A stretch of DNA of 64,000 nt, taken from positions 27,853,661 through 27,917,660 of the forward strand of contig OX104127.1 of NCBI GenBank assembly GCA_944470555.2, read 5' to 3'. Of this stretch, positions 62,501 through 64,000 are shown in pieces. Below the pieces are notes generated by a model. The model had not been told where the DNA came from. It ran no database searches and saw nothing but the letters and a program-made list of their open reading frames with translations. The stretch is from Heterobilharzia americana. Lineage: Eukaryota > Platyhelminthes > Trematoda > Strigeidida > Schistosomatidae. Numbering within the stretch: position 1 is the stretch's first letter; each line of letters begins with the position of its first letter. The position numbers and the translations under genes are program-made.

Positions 62501-64000
62501 CAGACGCACTTCCTGGATTCTACTATTAACCACTATCCATCATCAGTATATAATTGAAAGACAGGCAATATCGTATATTTATAACAAAGTTTTCATTTTT
62601 CCCAGATCATAGACACTCAGAGCACAACAAAAGATCGTCAATAAATAATGAGTACTTATTGTTTTTTGAGGTTTCATTCGCAGCAGTGAAATGTATAATT
62701 TGTTCTTTTTCTGTTTCTCCAACTTAGCCATCCTCATTATTTCCCTATTCTTCATCTGGAATGACTGGTTTAGCACGCGCACAAGATGATGATAATGGTT
62801 CTTCAAGTGATTCACGGTAACTATTTCATCTTTTTCTAAAATCACGGATTTATGTGTTGATTAGTGACCAGTATATGTATATATGTGTTGTTTTACTCTA
62901 TTAACTACTCCATTGATTTTATTTCTTAATTACAGTCAATTTTTCATGGATGGCGTTGTTCTTAGTGAAAGTGGTTTAAATACAATTAAACAGGCTTTGC
63001 TTAAAACTCAACCTAAACGACATTCGAATCAAAAACGTCCTTCAGATCAGCAGAATCAGTTCGCCACCGATACAGGTTGTAAGTTGTAACGTAGTGTATA
63101 TCTTTGCATTGCTTAATGTTTTATTTTTTTTAGAGTTATGTACATTCTAGGTTGGAATTCCTCTTGGAGTGACATCAATTGGAGGAACATTGGTAACCTG
63201 GGAGCACCGGACAGTCGTTTCATCCTAGTATAGGAATCCTCAGCAGTCAGACCATAATTAATTCCAGCCTAAAATCGATTCATAAATCTCCAAAACCTCC
63301 AGATAGAATGATTTACATTCATTTTAAGAGTCACATTAGCCATTTATTCTGAGAAGTAGTCATTTTTCTGTCAGCGTATCGCACTTAACCGTTCAAAAAA
63401 GATTGCTGTACATGTTTTTCTGGAGGTTATTTGTAAATTATGGATTGGAAATCTGCCTGAACAACTCGAATCCAATTAGAGTGGGAAAACAAAAACGTGC
63501 TGTCGATAGTCGAATTCACATGGCAGTCGAACAAAACGCTTGGTGATTGAAGTGAAGTAAAAATCTGTTCAGCAGTTAGGTTTCGTTGTTCAAGTGGTAT
63601 AGCACTGGGCTGGTTCAAATTTTCATTTCATCGTCAATAATCGGAATATTAAACAATACTGGTCTATTGCCTTGCACTTGCATATGATCCACCAGTAAAT
63701 AGTGAACTAGATGGTTAGGTTATCTATAGTTTTATTTCAGCCTGAGTTGGTTACTTAGTGTCAAAATCTCAGTGTTACCGCGTCGAGCAGTTAGTGTTAG
63801 TCGAAGCTAACTGCAACCGAATTAATTTAGCCAACTTAAATTTTCATTTGGTTTAGCAGGATTTAATACTTCTTTGACTTATAGGCAACTGTTTATTGTT
63901 TTTTATTACTGCATATTACTGTCATTGTACGTTCATAAAAAATTTTATAGAAAGGACAAGATGCGGCTGCATTGAAGAAAAACATTTTTCGACGAAGTCG
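32488..64000 (+). CDS. KMT2C/KMT2D-like (trithorax-related) histone methyltransferase, N-terminal part, multi-exon
   Basis: The gene is read from 16 phase-matched exons and a possible last one at the window edge; exons are listed separately. The predicted order is an extended PHD (32.7-34.65 kb), PHD1-3 (39.7-45.96 kb), a Ser/Thr/Asn-rich linker (47.6-55.5 kb) and PHD4-6 (58.7-59.5 kb). This order is characteristic of KMT2C/KMT2D, nuclear scaffolds of COMPASS-like complexes that monomethylate histone H3 lysine 4 at enhancers. The catalytic SET, FYRN/FYRC and HMG parts are not in the window. The start codon is not resolved. Most internal junctions are phase 0. One exon contains a one-base frame conflict. 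The introns are packed with retroelements. I give no gene symbol because orthology to KMT2C versus KMT2D is not meaningful in a flatworm. Confidence 0.88.
32639..32708 (+). CDS. KMT2C/D-like gene, exon upstream of the extended PHD
   Basis: The acceptor is 'ctatctcag' and the donor 'gtttgt'. The frame encodes VYIKFQWNMGVDDSGDSVKET, an acidic stretch. The following intron (32,709-32,744) is 36 bases, within the very short class known in schistosome genes, and it joins 'gg' to 'a' in phase. A donor at 32,722 was considered and rejected because it breaks the phase. Confidence 0.6.
32745..33164 (+). CDS. KMT2C/D-like gene, exon with first half of the extended PHD (pre-PHD zinc knuckle)
   Basis: The exon encodes EEKHTEYNGIKVAASPG, then LTPLCVFCGMNGHLNLGQGE. 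The C-x2-C with GQGE..RF matches the opening of the C2HC pre-PHD of KMT2C/D extended PHD fingers. A long, basic insert of about 90 residues follows before the next conserved part, longer than in vertebrate proteins as far as I recall. The donor is 'gtatgt' at 33,165; an alternative donor at 33,183 keeps the same phase and would add six codons. Confidence 0.8.
33216..33441 (+). CDS. KMT2C/D-like gene, extended PHD exon 2
   Basis: It encodes GMPTAYFDCSGRPFGLVEELN, a GWPSPVYVGENLQLRN stretch and then GGWIYAHHCCASWSNGV. The WIYAHHCCASWS motif is the hallmark of the pre-PHD (W.HH.CA.WS). The acceptor 'cctag' at 33,211-33,215 is chosen because it restores the frame; the nearby 'cag' at 33,221 does not. 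The donor 'gtgagt' at 33,442 ends the exon in phase 0. Confidence 0.85.
34440..34650 (+). CDS. KMT2C/D-like gene, extended PHD exon 3 (PHD half)
   Basis: It starts after 'ttattcag' in phase 0 and encodes CSLCLRYGASISCRVSGCDS, then CFHFLCAAGSGCLQ and LLCPVH. This is the PHD half of an extended PHD: Cys pairs, the GASI.C...C...FHF.CA core and a closing LCP.H. Together with the previous two exons the domain is complete. The donor 'gtaagt' leaves one base. Confidence 0.92.
34651..35911. other. Intron, unique part left of the RTE insertion
   Basis: Intronic sequence with no gene, RNA or repeat that I recognise. The intron continues across the RTE copy to 39,744. Confidence 0.5.
35912..39190 (-). 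mobile_element. RTE-type retrotransposon, minus-strand copy (inverted repeat arm 1)
   Basis: It is a near full-length copy inserted in the host intron. On the minus strand the leader starts near 39,190. The endonuclease begins with RTWNIRTMYEPSKAAQIANEM and has MNAKLGVDN (the GDMNA region) and an HIDF-like block. Polymerase pieces at 37.1-37.8 kb and the C-terminal SETWCVTKSISN and GHTLRKP blocks follow. The 3' end is a short TAA/ATT run near 35,912. The reading frame is broken in many places, most of them shared with the copy at 48.7-51.9 kb. It lacks 23 bases near 36,325 that the other copy has. Open frames on the opposite strand, such as 37,706-38,077, are shadows. Confidence 0.88.
38956..38974. 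repeat. (GA)n microsatellite inside the RTE leader
   Basis: A run of nine to ten GA units in the minus-strand RTE copy. The plus-strand copy has only 'ctctctct' at the matching position, so the run expanded or shrank after the copies separated. Confidence 0.8.
39191..39744. other. Intron, right of the RTE insertion
   Basis: AT-rich intronic sequence ending in the acceptor 'gattctttag' of the first PHD1 exon. Nothing else is recognised. Confidence 0.5.
39745..39922 (+). CDS. KMT2C/D-like gene, PHD1 exon
   Basis: It encodes CALCESLGDVTELLFCTSCG, then HYHASCLEPPLQ and WQCAECKTCLIC. This is a complete C4HC3 PHD finger whose last cysteine pair runs into the next finger, the tandem arrangement typical of KMT2C/D. 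Two bases at the start complete a codon with the one left by exon 34,440-34,650. Two bases are left at the donor 'gtgagt'. Confidence 0.93.
40494..40695 (+). CDS. KMT2C/D-like gene, PHD2 exon
   Basis: It encodes ESKDENKMLVCDVCDKGYHT, YCLKPPVSSIP and FRCERCRVCSDCGGG. CDVCDKGYHTYCLKPP is the classical PHD core that can bind histone H3 tails in related proteins. The closing cysteines open PHD3. The acceptor is 'ggttttag' and the donor 'gtaagt', phase 0 at the end. Confidence 0.93.
40773..40888 (+). CDS. KMT2C/D-like gene, PHD3 exon with an internal frame conflict
   Basis: From the acceptor the frame reads NPNVRWHSNYTLCDRCF, which parallels GKWHANYSMCAPC in PHD6. The next expected motif, CPVC, is present as NSCCPVCERAWRCSLP, but one frame over. 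The second frame also matches the phase 0 start of the next exon, and the first does not. One base is therefore missing, or two are extra, between 40,812 and 40,847; the T4 run at 40,820-40,823 is a natural place for a lost T. It may be an assembly error or a real lesion. Confidence 0.8.
40889..42779. other. Intron, no feature recognised
   Basis: AT-rich intronic sequence. The minus-strand frames at 42,283-42,865 have no recognisable motif; they lie just before the plus-strand RTE endonuclease remnant and may overlap its 5' part. Confidence 0.45.
42780..45540 (+). mobile_element. RTE-type retrotransposon, old plus-strand copy
   Basis: In order on the plus strand: DDAEDKFCEELSIFLQEAKR and GEFNP (the GDMNA site) near 42,800-42,905, a TDRSHW block near 43,090, a YTGKKKMMVSESITERN block near 43,450, EKAVWNVKRCKAAGPDSF near 43,962-44,015, YVDDIVLL near 44,680 in place of YADDIVLL, and a C-terminal FDHDYVRNIGQVW region near 44,990. 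Its 3' tail (45,330-45,540) is shared with the fragment ending near 54,040. It is full of stops and carries a 293-base insertion. The family differs from the 35.9 and 48.7 kb pair. Confidence 0.75.
43661..43953 (+). mobile_element. Short insertion with target-site-like direct repeats inside the RTE copy
   Basis: A 293-base segment interrupts the RTE polymerase just where LLEVE should run into EKAVWNV. It is flanked by imperfect direct repeats 'cttgaagttgaaagct' (43,645-43,660) and 'cttgaagttgagaaagct' (43,954-43,971). It ends in an AT-rich 'aatgtatataataacaa'. This fits a short or 5'-truncated retrotransposed element. No tRNA promoter boxes are visible, so its class is open. Confidence 0.55.
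45738..45956 (+). CDS. KMT2C/D-like gene, PHD3 closing exon
   Basis: It starts in phase 0 with VRESSSVNAN, then FLVWPGMKCVQCCRMVHAEC and, after a Ser/Thr-rich insert of about 25 residues, YVCPVCRVRGS. This supplies the C-x2-C...H-x2-C...C-x2-C end of PHD3 begun in 40,494-40,888. The insert before YVCPVC is absent from the otherwise similar PHD6. It ends in phase 0 at the donor 'gtaatt'. Confidence 0.9.
45957..46346. other. Intron, no feature recognised
   Basis: AT-rich intronic sequence without recognisable elements, leading to the fold-back element at 46,347. Confidence 0.45.
46347..46644. repeat. Fold-back element with ~80-base inverted arms
   Basis: The left arm 46,347-46,428 (starting 'ggttgtattgtgttctctga', then 'gtttagtcgtgaagctttcatcg') is the near-perfect reverse complement of the right arm 46,567-46,644. 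The spacer is about 140 bases. No coding capacity is seen. It could be a MITE-like or fold-back element or an inverted duplication. As RNA it would form a long hairpin in the intron. Confidence 0.7.
46645..47602. other. Intron, no feature recognised
   Basis: AT-rich intronic sequence ending in the acceptor 'atattcacag' at 47,602. Confidence 0.45.
47603..48031 (+). CDS. KMT2C/D-like gene, linker exon 1 (Ser/Thr/Asn-rich)
   Basis: A 143-codon exon, phase 0 at both ends, encoding AASTTASFRASPVPGGGNSS and, further on, SLEDTIRQCVASGISGSVW. The rest is Ser, Thr, Asn and Gly rich and includes a basic GRRRGNN. It is the likely disordered spacer between the two PHD clusters. The splice sites, phase and open frame support it. 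Confidence 0.8.
48032..48669. other. Intron, left of the second RTE copy
   Basis: AT-rich intronic sequence without recognisable features. The intron runs on, through several inserted elements, to 55,377. Confidence 0.45.
48670..51893 (+). mobile_element. RTE-type retrotransposon, plus-strand copy (inverted repeat arm 2)
   Basis: It has the same order of parts as the copy at 35.9-39.2 kb, in opposite orientation: leader from 'ggttaactagttcac', endonuclease start at 48.85 kb, GDMNAKLGVDN near 49,311, KLDKEVKKSARKTKRHF near 49,950, a broken RT core (FASDDLCLMSH where YADD is expected, near 51,040) and the C-terminal YGSETWCVTKSISN at 51,430. It ends in a TAATAATAAATATTAATAG run. About 100 bases of leader are missing around 48,778. 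From about 48,867 to 50,908 it is almost identical to 38,907-36,865, including shared disabling shifts. Confidence 0.88.
51894..53009. other. Intron, unassigned sequence with a short internal duplication
   Basis: No gene is seen. The stretch 52,368-52,400 ('cattcttatcagcaacatccactgtaata') is echoed at 52,500-52,530 ('cattcttatcagcgacacccactacagaa'), a direct duplication about 130 bases apart. The minus-strand frames there are AT-poor but carry no recognisable domain. Confidence 0.4.
53010..54045 (+). mobile_element. RTE-type 3' fragment, plus strand
   Basis: It carries the C-terminal region FDHRCLRSIVRVW and VSNVEVRR...TGKSIGEVV near 53,290-53,400. It then has the same 3' tail as the element at 42.8-45.5 kb ('tattcactttttgac', 'tctatccacctgttctttgta', 'gttctacgttggtttt'). 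The fragment is 5' truncated and full of stops. It ends directly against a minus-strand fragment. Confidence 0.7.
54050..55150 (-). mobile_element. RTE-type RT and C-terminal fragment, minus strand
   Basis: Minus-strand frame 54,943-55,143 ends in LAIFLDLKASFDSIDHV, the RT block equivalent to FLDLKAAFDSVDR. Lower down the minus strand carries HCSIW...HRMSNVGARRGVLDKEWK and LKWLGHVLLM, an RTE C-terminal region. The order is correct for one 5'-truncated copy with its 3' end near 54,050. Stops interrupt it throughout. Confidence 0.7.
55378..55506 (+). CDS. KMT2C/D-like gene, linker exon 2 (basic, Ser/Thr-rich)
   Basis: A 43-codon exon, phase 0 at both ends, encoding SNTVNTQTPTGTTKTGAL, then NRSRRTKTRKITT. 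It is bounded by 'tggtttcag' and 'gtacgt'. The basic end resembles a nuclear localisation patch. No domain is present; the call rests on splice sites, phase and composition shared with linker exon 1. Confidence 0.7.
55507..56279. other. Intron, no feature recognised
   Basis: AT-rich intronic sequence without recognisable features. Confidence 0.45.
56280..56640 (+). mobile_element. RTE-type C-terminal fragment, plus strand
   Basis: A short, decayed piece: 'gaggttgtgaaccga', 'gcgcatgttgaaccaccgccta' and the preceding 'gtgtgagcaatgttgagatcagg' match the C-terminal region at 53,340-53,470 and 45,030-45,150 in order. No open frame remains. Confidence 0.65.
56641..57344. other. Intron, no feature recognised
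   Basis: AT-rich intronic sequence. The frame 56,879-57,199 is open by chance and has no motif. Confidence 0.45.
57735..57792 (-). ncRNA. Hammerhead ribozyme, decayed core
   Basis: On the minus strand: stem I strand 'catccag', core CTGACAA where CTGANGA is expected (the conserved G is A), a stem II hairpin 'gtttcaaataggat' whose closing pair is now G-T, the intact GAAA, a short stem III 'atgcgcat', and the cleavage-side 'c ctggatt'. The architecture is complete, but the G-to-A change in the core should abolish or strongly reduce cleavage. Confidence 0.75.
57838..57912 (+). promoter_or_regulatory. tRNA-like internal Pol III promoter (A and B boxes)
   Basis: Between the two hammerheads lies 'gtgtagtggataacgcg' (A-box-like, about 57,850-57,866) and 'gagtccgaatccc' (B-box-like, 57,891-57,903; the canonical box is GGTTCGANNCC). 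The spacing of about 25-30 bases is that of a tRNA gene without a variable arm. The full cloverleaf is not convincing, so this is a tRNA-derived head of a short element and not a tRNA gene. Confidence 0.6.
57936..57988 (+). ncRNA. Hammerhead ribozyme, single core change
   Basis: On the plus strand: 'acatccag', core CTGAGGA (fits CTGANGA), a good stem II hairpin 'gtcccaaataggac', then GCAA where GAAA is required, short stem III 'tgcacat', and 'cctgggtt' after the cleavage site. One A-to-C change in GAAA is likely to inactivate it. The lesion differs from that of its mirror copy. Confidence 0.75.
58715..59065 (+). CDS. KMT2C/D-like gene, PHD4 and PHD5 exon
   Basis: After a Ser/Asp-rich start and FMLEQD it encodes CIACGSIGLDTPLLACSQCG, then CYHSFCADVPKITRTMIEKG, WRCLDCTVCEGCGG, SLLLLCDDCDISFHTYCLDP and PLKEVPK. 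The CSQCGQCYH and LLLCDDCDISFHTYCLDPPL blocks are almost the same as in vertebrate KMT2C/D PHD4 and PHD5. The exon is phase 0 at both ends (acceptor 'ttcaaacag', donor 'gtatgt'). Confidence 0.95.
59202..59510 (+). CDS. KMT2C/D-like gene, PHD5 end and PHD6 exon
   Basis: It encodes GGWKCADCVVCTNCGQRDPG, LNGKWHANYSMCAPCASLTT, CPVCNLAYREEELLIRCALC, TRWAHANCDQL, and YNCLLCRESG. PHD6 is complete, including the inserted CPVC zinc pair and the RWAHANCD core. In vertebrate KMT2D the PHD4-6 module reads the histone H4 tail; whether this one does is unknown. The preceding intron is 136 bases. Phase 0 at both ends. Confidence 0.95.
59511..60779. other. Intron, no feature recognised
   Basis: AT-rich intronic sequence with homopolymer runs (a T-run near 60,227) and no recognisable element. 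Confidence 0.45.
60780..60880 (-). mobile_element. tRNA-derived short element (SINE-like) without hammerhead
   Basis: On the minus strand: A-box-like 'tggcctagaggttaa' (60,852-60,866), then B-box 'gggttcgaatc' (60,813-60,823), spaced as in a tRNA. A tail follows with 'cagtgggaaaaacactgcaagccactatc' that resembles the ends of the hammerhead repeats ('agtggctagcagtg'). The hammerhead part itself is missing. It may be a deleted member of the same group or an independent tRNA-derived SINE. Confidence 0.6.
60881..61726. other. Intron, no feature recognised
   Basis: AT-rich intronic sequence ending in the acceptor 'ttactag' at 61,726. Confidence 0.45.
61727..61822 (+). CDS. KMT2C/D-like gene, exon after PHD6
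   Basis: A 32-codon exon encoding VLAYRQAANGNFSALENLKF, then GEITENLFADKL, phase 0 at both ends, with donor 'gtaagt'. No known domain is seen. The amphipathic content is unlike the Ser/Thr-rich linkers. Confidence 0.75.
61823..62344. other. Intron, no feature recognised
   Basis: AT-rich intronic sequence up to the hammerhead-bearing repeat. Confidence 0.45.
62380..62427 (-). ncRNA. Hammerhead ribozyme with intact conserved core
   Basis: On the minus strand: stem I strand 'atctag', core CTGATGA, stem II 'gtccaaagtaggac' with four Watson-Crick pairs, GAAA, short stem III 'atgcacgt' and the cleavage triplet GTA before 'ctggat', which pairs with 'atctag' (one G-T wobble). All conserved core bases are present. 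Stem III is very short, as in the Schistosoma hammerheads, which depend on stem I-II loop contacts or dimerisation. GTA is an acceptable NUH site. It would be cut only if the antisense strand of the host intron is transcribed. Confidence 0.8.
62473..62519 (+). ncRNA. Hammerhead remnant, core destroyed
   Basis: The plus-strand mirror of the intact copy: CTCACGA replaces CTGANGA and CAGA replaces GAAA, while the stem I sequences 'catccag' and 'ctggatt' and the 'caaataagacc' hairpin side are still readable. Not functional. Confidence 0.65.
62728..62816 (+). CDS. KMT2C/D-like gene, Ser/Asp-rich exon
   Basis: An 89-base exon starting in phase 0, encoding PSSLFPYSSSGMTGLARAQD, then DDNGSSSDS, with two bases left that join the next exon in frame to make Arg. 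Bounded by 'caacttag' and 'gtaact'. The acidic DDDNGSSSDS end precedes the conserved FMDGVVLSESG stretch. Confidence 0.8.
62936..63078 (+). CDS. KMT2C/D-like gene, FMDGVVLSESGL exon
   Basis: It encodes QFFMDGVVLSESGLNTIKQA, then LLKTQPKRHSNQKR and a Gln/Asp-rich end. A GVVL-type short motif followed by a basic stretch is found after PHD6 in KMT2C/D proteins as I remember them, which supports the call. The donor is 'gtaagt' at 63,079 or 'gttgta' at 63,076; both leave one base. With the first the join to 63,951 makes a stop, so the second donor or a missing exon is likely. Confidence 0.75.
63079..63950. other. Intron with one hammerhead-like repeat
   Basis: Intronic sequence. Apart from the repeat at 63.15-63.27 kb I see only a tRNA-like scrap near 63,580-63,625 that is too degraded to call. 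Confidence 0.45.
63150..63270 (-). mobile_element. Hammerhead-bearing short element, single copy
   Basis: The minus strand from about 63,250 to 63,205 reads as a hammerhead: core CTGAGGA, stem II 'tcctatactagga', GAAA, a mini stem III 'acgactgt' with a four-base loop, and a GTC cleavage triplet before 'cggtgctccc'. Core bases are all compatible with activity, but the stem II base pair next to the core is disturbed (T against T). It belongs to a different subfamily from the two palindromes. Confidence 0.6.
63951..64000 (+). CDS. KMT2C/D-like gene, possible partial exon at the window edge
   Basis: After the acceptor 'attttatag' an open stretch reaches the window end. In phase 0 it reads KGQDAAALKKNIFRRS, which is basic and plausible, but the previous exon leaves one base, and in that phase it would read RTRCGCIEEKHFSTKS. 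I cannot choose between the phases without the sequence to the right. Confidence 0.5.

Larger units (their letters stand above)
62345..62545. mobile_element. Second hammerhead palindrome, tRNA-like centre deleted
   Basis: Left half 62,360-62,432 and right half 62,465-62,540 are reverse complements with drift ('gtggctagcagtgaaatccag' against 'ctggattctactattaaccac'). The centre is short: the stretch corresponding to 57,793-57,885, including the A box, is missing, although 'gagtcc' and 'gtgggaacaacatc' of the downstream part remain. The left half holds an intact hammerhead core on the minus strand and the right half a ruined one. The element lies in the intron between 61,822 and 62,728. Confidence 0.75.

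Noticed and set aside
63575..63630. A tRNA-like stretch 'gttcaagtggtatagcac...ggttcaaat'
   Set aside because: A- and B-box-like words are only about 20 bases apart, too close for a tRNA, and no cloverleaf can be drawn. It may be a deleted tRNA relic.
1..64000. CRISPR arrays, operons, ribosome binding sites, rRNA genes
   Set aside because: Nothing of this kind was found. The intron-exon structure and non-LTR elements show a eukaryotic nuclear genome.

Overview
The window looks like a repeat-dense stretch of a digenean flatworm genome, most likely a schistosome-like blood fluke. The evidence is one large intron-rich gene with very short introns near its 5' end (one of 36 bp), many broken CR1-type and RTE-type non-LTR retrotransposons of the kind known as SR and Perere elements in Schistosoma, and short repeats carrying hammerhead ribozymes like the Schistosoma Sm-alpha family. 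The species is an inference; nothing in the sequence fixes it.

Layout. From 1 to about 31 kb I find no host gene. This part is a graveyard of CR1-type elements: a strongly decayed minus-strand copy (1.2-2.9 kb), fragments at 9.5-10.4 kb, a plus-strand copy (11.1-13.4 kb), a 3' end (14.4-15.1 kb), a nearly intact minus-strand polymerase (18.4-21.8 kb), another decayed copy (24.7-26.1 kb) and a 5' portion with a PHD-finger ORF1 (28.9-31.0 kb). An unclassified repeat of about 1.2 kb ('repeat A') occurs several times between these. One RTE-type copy (4.4-5.3 kb) has an inverted 5' end.

From about 32.5 kb to the right edge, one gene runs on the + strand and leaves the window. Its exons encode an extended PHD finger followed by two triple-PHD clusters, the N-terminal architecture of the KMT2C/KMT2D (MLL3/MLL4, trithorax-related) histone H3K4 methyltransferases. 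I place 16 exons with matching phases and one uncertain exon at the right edge; the start codon is not resolved, and the HMG, FYRN/FYRC and SET parts must lie to the right. One exon (40,773-40,888) is out of frame with itself by one base.

The introns are filled with RTE-type elements. Two near-identical, oppositely oriented copies (35.9-39.2 kb minus, 48.7-51.9 kb plus) flank five exons and share a tract of about 2.04 kb that is almost identical although both ends have diverged. Other RTE pieces lie at 42.8-45.5, 53.0-54.0, 54.1-55.2 and 56.3-56.6 kb. The last introns hold hammerhead-bearing repeats: a palindromic module at 57.3-58.3 kb with two facing hammerheads around a tRNA-like Pol III promoter, a second facing pair at 62.4-62.5 kb in which one hammerhead core is intact, and a single copy at 63.2 kb. 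A separate tRNA-headed short element lies at 60.8 kb. These hammerhead palindromes, and the homogenised inverted repeats around the PHD exons, are the parts most worth following up.
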